Shown: positions 8,853 to 17,932 of the stretch, in pieces
Numbering within the stretch: position 1 is the first letter of the stretch
How the letters are laid out: each line of letters opens with the position of its first letter
Source: Flavobacterium limi
GTDB lineage: Bacteria; Bacteroidota; Bacteroidia; Flavobacteriales; Flavobacteriaceae
Assembly: GCF_010645075.1 (NCBI RefSeq)
Contig: NZ_JAADZV010000012.1
Span: forward strand, 90,177-154,176
Length of the DNA: 64,000 bases
Direction: 5' to 3'
Translations under genes and position numbers: made by a program
The notes under the pieces: generated by a model
The model's database searches: none
What the model was told of the DNA's origin: nothing
What the model saw: only the letters and a program-made list of their open reading frames with translations

Positions 8853-9395
8853 ATGGAAGAATTCGGAAGAATAATCGTTTCTGAAACAGCAATGAATAGT
8901 GAAAATCCGCAGGATGTCATTAATTCAAACATTTCGGTGATCAATTTAATGCGTGAAGAAGGGATTGATGACGAATTTATTCACGAAGATGCTTTGATGA
9001 GTTATTATCTGGATTATTATAATTCAAAATATACTGAAGAGAATTTTGCAAAATTTGTATACGATTCCCGATGGAATAAAGAACTTAACGAACTTATCGA
9101 AGAAGGCCTTGCCCTGATTGGTGCCGAAAAACATTTAGAATTATTTCAGGCGCAGGCCAAAAGGGTAAAATTACTCAGCAGTGTGAAAATTGGTAAATTT
9201 TTAAACGGAAAGTTTGAAGGGGTTAATCCAACAAGGGATTTGCTGAACAACAATGCATTTTTTGAATTAGATGAAAATCTGGTTGCGTTAAACGCGGATT
9301 TCCTGAAAAACCACCCTGATTTTGAAGTGCTTCCGGTTGATGAGATATTTTCAGTTTTAGAAGAATTTGTTGGGCATGAAATTAAGCGTGCTTAG
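8853..9395 (+). CDS. DMP19-like acidic protein (DUF4375 type)
   Basis: 180 residues from the ATG at 8853. The frame is open to 8823, but that extension is short and overlaps the gap to the preceding gene. By my count there are 35 acidic and 17 basic residues. The central block ALMSYYLDYYNSKYTEENFAKF, followed by an LIEEGLALIGAEKHLELF helix, resembles the core of the DMP19/DUF4375 family. One member in Neisseria was described as a DNA mimic that binds a repressor. Assignment is from pattern memory and is moderate. The adjacent highly basic protein makes an interaction pair conceivable, but nothing in the sequence proves it. Confidence 0.6.
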   Translation: MEEFGRIIVSETAMNSENPQDVINSNISVINLMREEGIDDEFIHEDALMSYYLDYYNSKYTEENFAKFVYDSRWNKELNELIEEGLALIGAEKHLELFQAQAKRVKLLSSVKIGKFLNGKFEGVNPTRDLLNNNAFFELDENLVALNADFLKNHPDFEVLPVDEIFSVLEEFVGHEIKRA

Positions 9396-9485
9396 TTTTC
9401 ATATATTTCGATTAGTCTTGTTTTTATTGTAATCAACTTTCTTGTAAATTCGCTTTCAGTGAATTAGTTATTAAAAAAAGCTAAA

Positions 9486-11039
9486 ATGAAATACAGATAT
9501 TGCAAGATTTTCCTGATTGTATGCTTTCTAAGTTTTCAATTCGGATTTTCCCAAAATAAGATCAGTCTTTTTTCTGAGATTAACTACAATTCGATTCCGC
9601 CTGTTTCTTTAAATGAGTATAAATCGGTTCAGGAACGCGATAAAAGCTTCCAAAATCCCAATATTGCTTTAGGAGTTGCGATTTCCGGCGGAGGTTCCAG
9701 AGCGCAGTTTTTTAGTATGGGCGTGCTGTTGGGGCTGGAGGAAATCAGAGAAGACCATTCTCAGCGTAATTTTTTAAATGAAATCGATTATTTCTCGACA
9801 GTGTCGGGAGGCTGTTATTCTGCAGGGTATTATCTAACCATCCTGAAAAATAAATTGTATAAGAATCATCAGTCTTTTAATGATTTTTACTTTTCTAAAG
9901 CCGATGCTTACAAGGATTATGTGAATAAATCGGCCAGTATTTTATCACTTCTGAATAACAGCAAAAATGAAAAGGGTGATAAAATATCCATGAGCCAACA
10001 ATTGGATCTGGAGGTACTGCAATATGACAGCACGAATCCTGACAATCCTGATAGATGCAACACTCAAATGCTTTTGTCTGATTTTTTTGTTTCCAAAGAA
10101 AGCAGCCAAATTCCTTATTTACCTATGATGGTTGCCAACGGAACTGCGTATAACAACGGAGAACGAATTGCATTTATGCCTCATGTCATTCGGGGTTTGA
10201 ATATAAACTCGTCCCTGGCTCCCAATAAAGCTTCGATTTGTTTAGACGAAAATCAGGTAAACGACGGTTATGATTTTCCGCTTACATACGGCATAACAGC
10301 AAGCTCTGCTTTTCCGGGTGTGCTTCCAAAAACGAAATTCGGAATCAAGGGGCAGGATAAAATATTGTGTGTTGTTGATGGTGGTGCTTCAGATAATACG
10401 GGCTACAAAACTTTATTGGAACTCCTTCATGATGATTCTAAAGTAAATAATAAAAACAAAAAAGCACTTTTTATTGATTGTCTGGGACAGGGGAAAAAAG
10501 AGCCTTATATAAATGATGAAAAAATAAAATTGATTTCATTACTTGAAACAACTTCATTGTATACAGTTCAAACCCGATATATGACTTTTGAAAGAGATAT
10601 AGAAAATGCCTTTGAAAGATATAAAATGCCCGCTTCAAATTATCAGATAATTGGTTTTACTACTCTGAAAGACCATTTGCTGAAGCTGAAAAAAGATGAA
10701 TCGTATGAAAAAATCGTCACCGAACTGAAAAAGGCAGACGATGATTATGATAACTGGTTAAAGTTCTACGAAAAATTCAAACACGATTTAACAGAGCAGT
10801 TTGGCGAACTTAGTTTTACACGTGATAAAGACGGAGAAATAATCCTTGCCACTCTGACCCGTGATAAGTTTAATGAATTAACGGCAGCTAATATTTTGAT
10901 TTTATATGAATTTGCTTCTCATGTTGAAACCAAATTAAAAATCACTCCTGAAGAAAGAGAAATGCTATTGCTGTCCGGTCGTTTGGCAGTTTTTCTAAAA
11001 AGAACTGAATTAAAAGATTTACTGACTGAGCATAAGTAG
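9486..11039 (+). CDS. Secreted patatin-like phospholipase
   Basis: 517 residues with a signal peptide (hydrophobic 8-20, cleavage near GFSQ). The patatin core has the oxyanion loop GGGSRA near residue 71, a nucleophile elbow in STVSGGCYSAG (Ser about residue 105), and the catalytic Asp in VVDGGASDNTG near residue 295. The VSGG form of the elbow resembles the cytosolic PLA2 branch more than the plant GxSxG form. A charged helical region of about 150 residues follows and is not assigned. The family hydrolyses acyl esters of phospholipids. Being exported, it would act in the periplasm or outer membrane, or outside the cell. No terminator was noticed after it; the next gene has its own -7 box. 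Confidence 0.85.
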   Translation: MKYRYCKIFLIVCFLSFQFGFSQNKISLFSEINYNSIPPVSLNEYKSVQERDKSFQNPNIALGVAISGGGSRAQFFSMGVLLGLEEIREDHSQRNFLNEIDYFSTVSGGCYSAGYYLTILKNKLYKNHQSFNDFYFSKADAYKDYVNKSASILSLLNNSKNEKGDKISMSQQLDLEVLQYDSTNPDNPDRCNTQMLLSDFFVSKESSQIPYLPMMVANGTAYNNGERIAFMPHVIRGLNINSSLAPNKASICLDENQVNDGYDFPLTYGITASSAFPGVLPKTKFGIKGQDKILCVVDGGASDNTGYKTLLELLHDDSKVNNKNKKALFIDCLGQGKKEPYINDEKIKLISLLETTSLYTVQTRYMTFERDIENAFERYKMPASNYQIIGFTTLKDHLLKLKKDESYEKIVTELKKADDDYDNWLKFYEKFKHDLTEQFGELSFTRDKDGEIILATLTRDKFNELTAANILILYEFASHVETKLKITPEEREMLLLSGRLAVFLKRTELKDLLTEHK

Positions 11040-11092
11040 TTCTAAAAAATCAATTTATCAGGTTTTATTTAAAAAGCTTAGTAAGAATATTT

Positions 11093-11100
11093 TATATTTG
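11093..11100 (+). promoter_or_regulatory. Candidate -7 box for the lipoprotein gene at 11130
   Basis: Reads TATATTTG, matching TAnnTTTG, 29 nt upstream of the ATG, which would give a leader of about 20-25 nt. Confidence 0.45.
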
Positions 11101-11129
11101 AAAGCCCCTAACAATAAAATCTAAAAACA

Positions 11130-12050
11130 ATGAAAATTAATGCCTACTTAATTCTCATCGGTACATTTTTACTTTTGAGCTCCTGTCATAACAGTAAAGG
11201 ACAAGTCATTGATGAAAAAATCGCTTTATCAGAGCCCATTCAGGCTGAAAATCTAAGACAGAAACCAGTCGAAAAATTGGTTTTTAAAGACAATGACAAC
11301 ATTATGTTATCTGATGAAATGGATTTTGATCTCTTAAAAAAAGCTGTAATAAATCTAAATATCAGATATTCAGACTTAAGAATTAGCGAAACAACTTCTG
11401 TTAGTTATAATGATGAAATTGCCTTTTTTGTAATCACTTATCTGGTTAATACGGATGAGCACGGTAAAGAAGCAGAAGAATATGATTTGGGTGATTATTT
11501 CGAAAGAAAATACTTCTTTGTCAATAAATCAGACGGGAAAATTATTGATGAGCAAACAGATTTTAATCTGAGTTATAATGAAAATGAAGGAATGAAGTTT
11601 TCGAAAACGTATATTCTTAAAGATTTAATTCAGTTAAACGAAAATACAGCAGCTGTTGCATTTTATACCGAGGAAGCTTCAGGCAGCCGCGTAAGTTTAT
11701 ATTCTCAGCAAAAATTTACGATTTTAGCATTAGTAAACAATAAAATTAAAAAACTGTTGTACGAATATCCAATCAGAAAAACCCAGGGAGACTCAAACGG
11801 ACGCAGCTCTTTTGAATTGGAGACTTTAGAAACAGGTTTGATAATTTCTAATGAAGAAACAAATGGTTTCCGGGATTTAATTGTTTCAAAAAACTTTTTG
11901 TATGAAGTTGCTGTAGAGGCAGATGAAGAAACTGGTACTGCAGAAAAGTCAAGTATCAAAGTAAAAAAAGAATCAGAAAGACTAAAATACAATGGTCATG
12001 CTTACATTTTTAAAGAAGATGACAGATACAGGTTTCTGGATTATAATTAA
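11130..12050 (+). CDS. Putative lipoprotein of unknown function
   Basis: 306 residues with a lipoprotein signal peptide (hydrophobic residues 5-16, lipobox LSSC, Cys19). The mature part is hydrophilic and acidic with scattered beta-strand patterns (IAFFVITYLVNTD, RKYFFVNKSDGKIIDEQ). It has no repeats, transmembrane segments or catalytic motif that I recognise. It is followed after 39 nt by the TPR/T9SS gene on the same strand. Both are exported, so a shared surface function is possible but unproven. Confidence 0.65.
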   Translation: MKINAYLILIGTFLLLSSCHNSKGQVIDEKIALSEPIQAENLRQKPVEKLVFKDNDNIMLSDEMDFDLLKKAVINLNIRYSDLRISETTSVSYNDEIAFFVITYLVNTDEHGKEAEEYDLGDYFERKYFFVNKSDGKIIDEQTDFNLSYNENEGMKFSKTYILKDLIQLNENTAAVAFYTEEASGSRVSLYSQQKFTILALVNNKIKKLLYEYPIRKTQGDSNGRSSFELETLETGLIISNEETNGFRDLIVSKNFLYEVAVEADEETGTAEKSSIKVKKESERLKYNGHAYIFKEDDRYRFLDYN

Positions 12051-12089
12051 AAGTTAAGAACCATTCATTTACTCTATCCAAATAACATT

Positions 12090-13493
12090 ATGCATACAAA
12101 AATACTTGTTTTACTTTTTTTTCCGGTCTTATTGTACGCACAGTCTAACAAGGAAACTGCAAATAAGGTCACCCGTTATTTTTACGACGATAAGGTAACA
12201 TCTGTAGAAATTTGGTATGGCTCTGATAAAAAAAGAGACAGTATGAAGACTTATCATTCTAACGGAAAATTAAATGAAGTTTTTTATTATGACGAAAAGG
12301 GCCTTAAAAATTCCAATTGCTATCAATATGACATGCAGGGAGAAAAACGTGTAACATGGGACTTTTTGCACGGCATACTGGTGAGCAGGACAGATCATAA
12401 ACTGCCTTTTAATAAAGACAGTGAAGAAACAATGAAAAAAATACTTGAACGGCTTGCCAAGCTAAATGTAAAAACCAATTATAATCCGGATAAAATTGTA
12501 GATATTGCTAAAAGAGGGAATTTAAGGGCTCGTCTTGGAAATATTTCTCTTGCAATTGAAGATTTAAAAAGGGTAGAATTCCTGATGGATAAAATTTCTA
12601 AAAAAGCTACAATAATACCGGATTCTGTAAAAACAAAAAGAGAGAAATTCAAAAGTAATATTTATGATCTTCTGGGCAATTTATACATGAGTTTTGAAAT
12701 GGAGAACCATGCTTTTCATTATTTTAATAAAGCGATGGTTTCTGCTCCTAATGACTACCGGATTTTATACAATTTTGCCAATTGTCTCCAAAACAGAAAA
12801 CAGAATGATCTGGCACTTTATTATTTAGAAAAAATAATAAAAGAAAAACCGGAACATGGTCATGCCAGATGGGGAATAGCCAAATTGTATTCTGATCTTG
12901 GGCAATATGAAAAGGCAATGGAGAATATCAACGTAGCATTTACAAAAGAAAAAACAATTATAGAACATTCTTCAGGCTACGGAGGAAGGGATTTAAAAAC
13001 AACCCGAGGCTTGCTTTACCACAAATTAGGAGATTCCGAAAAAGGAATTAAGGATCTTAAGGGAGTATTGGAAATGGATAAAAAAAACACCTATGCTCTC
13101 AAAAACCTTGGAATTATTTATCTGGACCAGAAAAAATACAAAGAAGCATGTGAGTTGTTTCAAAAAGCAAAAGAACTGAATTACAGCTTAATTTTTAATG
13201 AAAACGATTTGGACTCCTTATTAGAAAGTGCCTGTAATAATATTGTGCCTGATGAAATATTCCAGAAGAAAAAACCTTTTGTTTTCCCTAATCCGGCTGT
13301 TTCTTCAATATCAGTAGAAAATTTTAGTACCCAAAAATTCAGCTATGCATTGTTTGATTTTGAATCAAATCCGGTTTTAAACGGAAATACCACCAACGGG
13401 ACTATTGATGTTTCCAGTCTGGCTTCCGGATTTTATATTCTTAAAGTTTCCAGTGAAGCCGTAACGGAAACATTCAAACTTATTAAGCAATAA
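12090..13493 (+). CDS. TPR protein with T9SS type A sorting domain
   Basis: 467 residues. A signal peptide (1-17, ends LLYAQ) is followed by a YwqK-like antitoxin/MORN-type repeat (KTYHSNGKLNEVFYYDEKGLK, about residues 48-75). A TPR solenoid spans about residues 140-370, with units such as ALYYLEKIIKEKPEHGHARWGIAKLY. The last 75 residues form a typical Por-secretion C-terminal domain: FPNPAVSSISVEN, then SLASGFYILKVSS and final TFKLIKQ. The protein should therefore cross the outer membrane by the type IX secretion system and be cleaved or anchored at the surface. Its ligand is unknown. Confidence 0.85.
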   Translation: MHTKILVLLFFPVLLYAQSNKETANKVTRYFYDDKVTSVEIWYGSDKKRDSMKTYHSNGKLNEVFYYDEKGLKNSNCYQYDMQGEKRVTWDFLHGILVSRTDHKLPFNKDSEETMKKILERLAKLNVKTNYNPDKIVDIAKRGNLRARLGNISLAIEDLKRVEFLMDKISKKATIIPDSVKTKREKFKSNIYDLLGNLYMSFEMENHAFHYFNKAMVSAPNDYRILYNFANCLQNRKQNDLALYYLEKIIKEKPEHGHARWGIAKLYSDLGQYEKAMENINVAFTKEKTIIEHSSGYGGRDLKTTRGLLYHKLGDSEKGIKDLKGVLEMDKKNTYALKNLGIIYLDQKKYKEACELFQKAKELNYSLIFNENDLDSLLESACNNIVPDEIFQKKKPFVFPNPAVSSISVENFSTQKFSYALFDFESNPVLNGNTTNGTIDVSSLASGFYILKVSSEAVTETFKLIKQ

Positions 13494-13550
13494 ATGTTTA
13501 AGATTAAATAGCTGTGAAATAAATTTTTATAAATTTTAAACTTTTGTGAG

Positions 13551-14075
13551 ATGAAATACTTTTTAATGTTATCCATGTTTCTTTTAATTCAGTCTGACTG
13601 GGTTGAAAATGTAGAAAAAGATATAAAAAGAATAGATACTGAAGCAAAATTTGAATCAGAATCTGAGAAAAAAGATAGTAACGGAGAAGTAAAAGTTAAA
13701 AGATATAAAACGAAGAACGAAACTAAAATTAGCGTAAAATACAAGTACGATAAATTTATGGATCTTGATTTTAGTTATTATGAAAATGAAAAGTTATTGT
13801 TTGCCGAAATAATTGAGGGCAAGGATATTTTGATTTATAAAGATGAACGAAAAAAGGAAGACCCTTATGCTGCACTAATAGAAAAAATCAATTATTTCAA
13901 AAATGAAAATGAAGGAATCAGCAAAAGCAGAAAGATCAATATTTATGAAAACAGTAATATTGAACAATTGAAATCGGAGCTGAAAAAAATAGATTTTAAA
14001 ACTGAAAAAACAGATAGTACAGAGTATAAAAGTGTAAAAAATCGTTATGATCAGTTCAAAGCTATGCAAAAATAA
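13551..14075 (+). CDS. Hypothetical protein, possibly exported
   Basis: 174 residues. The first 16 are hydrophobic (FLMLSMFLLIQS) and may be a signal peptide, but there is no clear cleavage motif or lipobox. The rest is very rich in Lys, Glu and Asp and predicted helical, with short strand patterns in the middle. I recognise no family. It lies 57 nt after the T9SS protein and may share its transcript. Confidence 0.55.
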   Translation: MKYFLMLSMFLLIQSDWVENVEKDIKRIDTEAKFESESEKKDSNGEVKVKRYKTKNETKISVKYKYDKFMDLDFSYYENEKLLFAEIIEGKDILIYKDERKKEDPYAALIEKINYFKNENEGISKSRKINIYENSNIEQLKSELKKIDFKTEKTDSTEYKSVKNRYDQFKAMQK

Positions 14076-14127
14076 AAAGCACTTTTAGTAGTTTTTATCG
14101 CCTTTTGTGATAATAATTAATTTAGCT

Positions 14128-14183
14128 TTCCTGGTAAAGCTTTGCGAGTCTCTGCTTAAACTTCGTGTAACTTTGCGAAACAA
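14128..14183. repeat. Intergenic repeat-like segment before serS
   Basis: Contains two related pieces, agctttgcgagtctctgc and aactttgcgaaacaac, about 35 nt apart. Similar short words (gcaaagttcgcaaagtt) recur in the opposite sense at 29290-29335 upstream of the ketoacyl synthase gene. This looks like a low-grade dispersed repeat. No coding potential. Confidence 0.35.
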
Positions 14184-14286
14184 CTTTTTTAAACTCATTT
14201 TCCCCTAAAACTTTGTCGTAATCTTAGGAAACATTTCCTTAAATTTGCTTCCGTTATAAAAATACAATAGTTATAAAAAACAAGCT

Positions 14287-15558
14287 ATGTTACAAATCGC
14301 ATTTATTAGAGAAAATCAGGAGAAAGTAATCAAGGCTTTAGCAAAACGAAATATCGATGCTAAAAGCGTTGTGGAAGAGGTGGTGCAACTAGACGAAAAC
14401 CGTCGTGCAGCTCAGGTAGAATTAGACAACACTTTATCTGAATCTAATAAATTGTCCAAAGACATAGGCGAATTAATGAAGGCTGGCGAGAAAGCTAAAG
14501 CAGCAATCTTAAAAGAAAAAACGGTTTCATTAAAAGAAAGAAGCAAAGAACTAGGCGAAAAAGCCGAAGCTTTAGCAGCAGAACTTACCAATAAATTGTA
14601 CACCTTACCAAATCTTCCGGCAGATATCGTTTCTGAAGGAAAAACACCTGATGATAATCTGAATGTTTTTGAAGAAGGTGATATTCCGGTTTTGCATGAA
14701 GGCGCACAGCCTCACTGGGAACTGGTAAAAAAATACGATATCATCGACTTTGAACTGGGTGTAAAAATTACAGGAGCAGGTTTTCCGGTTTATAAAGGAA
14801 AGGGAGCCCGTTTGCAGCGTGCTTTAATCAATTATTTTTTAGATAAAAATACAGCTGCGGGTTACAACGAAGTTCAGGTTCCGCACTTGGTAAATGAAGC
14901 TTCAGGCTATGGAACGGGACAATTACCAGACAAGGAAGGTCAAATGTATCATGCAACTGTTGATGATTTGTACTTGATTCCGACTGCTGAGGTTCCGGTT
15001 ACGAATTTATTCCGCGATGTGATCTTAAACGAAAGTGATCTTCCAATTCTGCACACTGCTTATACGCCATGTTTCCGTCGTGAAGCAGGTTCATACGGAG
15101 CGCATGTAAGAGGATTAAACCGTTTGCACCAATTCGATAAAGTAGAAATTGTACGTGTCGAACATCCTGAAAAATCCTATGAAGCTCTTGACGGAATGGT
15201 AGAACATGTAAAAAACATTTTGAAGGAATTAAAGTTGCCATACAGAATTTTACGTCTTTGCGGTGGCGATATGGGTTTCACTTCAGCTTTAACGTATGAT
15301 TTTGAAGTGTTTTCTACGGCACAGGATCGTTGGTTAGAGATTAGTTCTGTTTCTAACTTCGAAACGTTTCAGGCAAACCGACTGAAATTACGTTTCAAAG
15401 ACAAAGACGGAAAAAACCAACTGGCGCACACATTAAACGGAAGTTCATTGGCCTTACCAAGAGTTTTGGCGGGAATTTTAGAAAATTACCAAACACCGGA
15501 AGGAATCTTAATCCCGGAAGTTTTACGTCCATACTGTGGATTTGATATTATAAACTAA
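14287..15558 (+). CDS. serS: Seryl-tRNA synthetase
   Basis: Cytoplasmic class II enzyme that charges tRNA-Ser (and tRNA-Sec where present). The 423 residues comprise the N-terminal long coiled-coil arm (about residues 30-100, very rich in Lys/Glu/Ala) and the catalytic core. Core motifs visible are the TAEVPVTN block, motif 2 CFRREAGSYGAHVRGLNRLHQFDKVE (about residues 258-283), and motif 3 LNGSSLALPRVLAGILENYQ near residues 380-400. Length is typical. It appears to be a single gene. A TAAATTTG sequence at 14240-14247 could be its -7 box. Confidence 0.97.
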   Translation: MLQIAFIRENQEKVIKALAKRNIDAKSVVEEVVQLDENRRAAQVELDNTLSESNKLSKDIGELMKAGEKAKAAILKEKTVSLKERSKELGEKAEALAAELTNKLYTLPNLPADIVSEGKTPDDNLNVFEEGDIPVLHEGAQPHWELVKKYDIIDFELGVKITGAGFPVYKGKGARLQRALINYFLDKNTAAGYNEVQVPHLVNEASGYGTGQLPDKEGQMYHATVDDLYLIPTAEVPVTNLFRDVILNESDLPILHTAYTPCFRREAGSYGAHVRGLNRLHQFDKVEIVRVEHPEKSYEALDGMVEHVKNILKELKLPYRILRLCGGDMGFTSALTYDFEVFSTAQDRWLEISSVSNFETFQANRLKLRFKDKDGKNQLAHTLNGSSLALPRVLAGILENYQTPEGILIPEVLRPYCGFDIIN

Positions 15559-15643
15559 ATTTAGTAATTTAGAGATAAACCTAACAGGTTTTAAAAATCT
15601 GTTAGGTTTCTTAATTGTTGAAATCCCACATTAAAAACTGAAT

Positions 15644-17425
15644 ATGAAAAACATCTGTATCTATATCGTTTTGTTGTGGTCTTCCTTTACCTTTTCCCAA
15701 AATGAGCAATTAGCTCAATATTACTACGATAAAGGTGATTTCGAAAAAGCCAAAATCAGTTATGAACAGCTTTTAAATGCTTCACCATCCAATACCCAGT
15801 ATTTTTTAAGAACAGTCGAATGCTATCAGCAACTGCAGCAATTTACTAATGCTGAAAAAGCCATTCAGGAAAGATACAATAGATATAAGCAAGGTGTTTT
15901 TTTGGTTGAATTGGGCTATAATTTTCAGTTACAGAAAAACGAATCAAAAGCCAAAAATTATTACGATCAGGCAATCGAAAAAATCAAAACCAATCCGAAT
16001 GATGTTTACGGTACCGCAAATTCATTCGAGAAAAAAGTATTGTTGGAATATGCTCTGAAAGCCTATCAGACAGCGATGACGATTCAGCCCAATTACAATT
16101 TTAATTTTCAAATTGGAATGTTGTACGGACAACTGGGCAAAACCGATCTGATGATTGATCTTTTGCTGACAGAATCTTTTAAAAATCCTCAAAACACCAA
16201 TCTAATCCAGACTCAGTTATCGCGTTTCATGAACGGTGAAAGCGACAGTACAGCATTTAAAGATGCAATGCGAAAAGCCTTAATCCTGAAAACACAACAA
16301 AATCAGGATGTATTCTGGAATCATTATCTGAGCTGGTTTTATGTGCAGCAAAAAGAATTCGCAAAAGCTTTTATTCAGGAAAAAGCAATTTACAAACGTG
16401 AACCGGAATCTTTAATAAGCATTGTAAATTTAAGTCAGTTTGCACTAAATGAAGATGATACTGAAACAGCTGCAGAAATTTTAAATTTTATTCTGCAGAA
16501 TACGAAAGATCAGGATTTGCTGATCCGTACGAATGCGAGTCTGATGCAGATTAAAATTGATAAAGCATCTGAAACAGAGTATCCCTTAATTAGTGCTGAG
16601 TTGGAACATTTGCTTGCAACTTATGGAGTAAGTTCTTTTACCTTATCTTTGCAAATAATTCAGGCACATTTTCTGGCGTTTAATTTAAAAAAGACAGAAG
16701 AAGGCAAGGCAGTTATAAAAAAAGCTTTAGAGCTTAATTTAAATGAGTATCAGAAAGCCGATGCAAAAATGGAACTGGGTGATATTCTGCTTTTGGAAGA
16801 AAAATTCAATCAGGCTTTAATTTACTATTCGCAGATTCAGCTGGATTTAAAGAATGATGTCATGTCGCACGAAGCAAGTTTAAAAGCAGCTAAAACAAGT
16901 TATTTTAAAACCGATTTTGAGTGGGCTTTAAAACAATTCAAAGAATTAAAGTCGGCTAATACACAATTAATAGCAAATGATGCCCTGGAATATTTTTTAC
17001 TGATCAATGACAACACCGTTGCCGATTCGACACAAACCGCTTTAAAACAATTTGCAAAAGGCGATTTTTTGCTTTATCAGAATAAAAAACCAGAAGCGAT
17101 CGAACAGTTTCAGAACATTTTAAAGTCTTTTAAAGGACAGGAAATCGAAGCTGTAACAATGTTGCGTTTAGGTAAAATCTATGAAAGTTTAAAAGATTAT
17201 AATTCGGCTTTAAGCCAATACCAGCAAGTGATTGACCATCATAGCGATGGAATTTATGTAGACGAAGCACTGTTCTTTGCAGCAGAAATTTACAATGATG
17301 AACTGAAAGAAACAGAAAAGGCAAAACCTTTGTATGAGAAGGTAATTTTTAATCATCAGGACAGTATTTACTTTGTTGATGCAAGAAAAAAATACCGGGA
17401 GTTAAGAGGTGACAAAAATTTATAA
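15644..17425 (+). CDS. Exported TPR-repeat protein
   Basis: 593 residues with a signal peptide (1-18, ends FTFSQ). The mature protein is TPR solenoid from end to end. Clear units are YYYDKGDFEKAKISYEQLL (about 25-45), FQIGMLYGQLGKTDL near 155, and a pair near 500-560 (GKIYESLKDYNSALSQYQQV and AAEIYNDELKETEKAKPLYE). There is no enzymatic domain or sorting domain. Such periplasmic TPR proteins usually scaffold envelope complexes. The gene sits between serS and the DUF4286/rsmA group, so its partner cannot be guessed from context. Confidence 0.8.
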   Translation: MKNICIYIVLLWSSFTFSQNEQLAQYYYDKGDFEKAKISYEQLLNASPSNTQYFLRTVECYQQLQQFTNAEKAIQERYNRYKQGVFLVELGYNFQLQKNESKAKNYYDQAIEKIKTNPNDVYGTANSFEKKVLLEYALKAYQTAMTIQPNYNFNFQIGMLYGQLGKTDLMIDLLLTESFKNPQNTNLIQTQLSRFMNGESDSTAFKDAMRKALILKTQQNQDVFWNHYLSWFYVQQKEFAKAFIQEKAIYKREPESLISIVNLSQFALNEDDTETAAEILNFILQNTKDQDLLIRTNASLMQIKIDKASETEYPLISAELEHLLATYGVSSFTLSLQIIQAHFLAFNLKKTEEGKAVIKKALELNLNEYQKADAKMELGDILLLEEKFNQALIYYSQIQLDLKNDVMSHEASLKAAKTSYFKTDFEWALKQFKELKSANTQLIANDALEYFLLINDNTVADSTQTALKQFAKGDFLLYQNKKPEAIEQFQNILKSFKGQEIEAVTMLRLGKIYESLKDYNSALSQYQQVIDHHSDGIYVDEALFFAAEIYNDELKETEKAKPLYEKVIFNHQDSIYFVDARKKYRELRGDKNL

Positions 17426-17449
17426 AATAGACTTTGGATTAATAGAAGG

Positions 17450-17505
17450 TTAGACCATTAGAAGTCTAACAATCTAAGAAGTCTACCAATCTAACAATCT
17501 AAAAA
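17450..17505. repeat. Short direct repeats
   Basis: The word gtctaacaatctaa and its variants (gtctaccaatctaacaatctaa) recur three to four times in tandem just upstream of the DUF4286 gene. Probably simple repeat expansion; no open frame. Confidence 0.4.
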
Positions 17506-17507
17506 AA

Positions 17508-17840
17508 ATGATTATCTACAACGTTACCACCAATATACACGAAAGCGTTCATGACCAATGGTTAAATTGGATGCAGGAAAAACATATTCCTCAAATTCTG
17601 GCTACAAATAAGTTTTCTTCGGCACGAATTGTAAAAGTTCTGGTTGAAGAAGAGATGGGTGGAGTTACGTATTCTGTACAATACACAACAGACAGTAAGG
17701 ATACTTTAGAGAAATATTATCTTGAAGATCAGCCTAAATTTGACAAGGAAGCGCTTGAATTGTTTGCAGACAAAATGCTTTCTTTCAGAACAGAATTGGA
17801 AGTTATTTCAGAACATTACGATTTCGACTTTAAGTCTTAA
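17508..17840 (+). CDS. DUF4286 family protein
   Basis: A 110-residue cytoplasmic protein matching the DUF4286 pattern: MIIYNVTTNIHESVHDQWLNWM at the start, KVLVEEEMGGVTYSVQY in the middle, and a terminal RTELEVI strand. The fold is probably a ferredoxin-like dimeric alpha-beta barrel, by resemblance to small ABM-type proteins. Function unknown. It lies directly upstream of rsmA, but rsmA has its own candidate promoter. Confidence 0.8.
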   Translation: MIIYNVTTNIHESVHDQWLNWMQEKHIPQILATNKFSSARIVKVLVEEEMGGVTYSVQYTTDSKDTLEKYYLEDQPKFDKEALELFADKMLSFRTELEVISEHYDFDFKS

Positions 17841-17874
17841 TTAGTAAAAAGTTTGAAAATAAAGCTTTGAGCCC

Positions 17875-17905
17875 TTGAGTCTTCGCTGCAAAAAGAATAC
17901 TTTTG
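17875..17905 (+). promoter_or_regulatory. Candidate promoter of rsmA (-33 TTG, -7 TACTTTTG)
   Basis: TTG at 17875-17877 and TACTTTTG at 17898-17905, separated by 20 nt, fit the Flavobacterium promoter pattern. An in-frame TTG at 17903 lies inside this box, which supports the ATG at 17933 as the true rsmA start. Confidence 0.55.
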
Positions 17906-17932
17906 CGCCCTCGTGGCAAAACAAGAAAGAAA

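Noticed and set aside
17903..17932. Upstream TTG start for rsmA
   Set aside because: Overlaps the TACTTTTG -7 box, and the extension is not part of the family.
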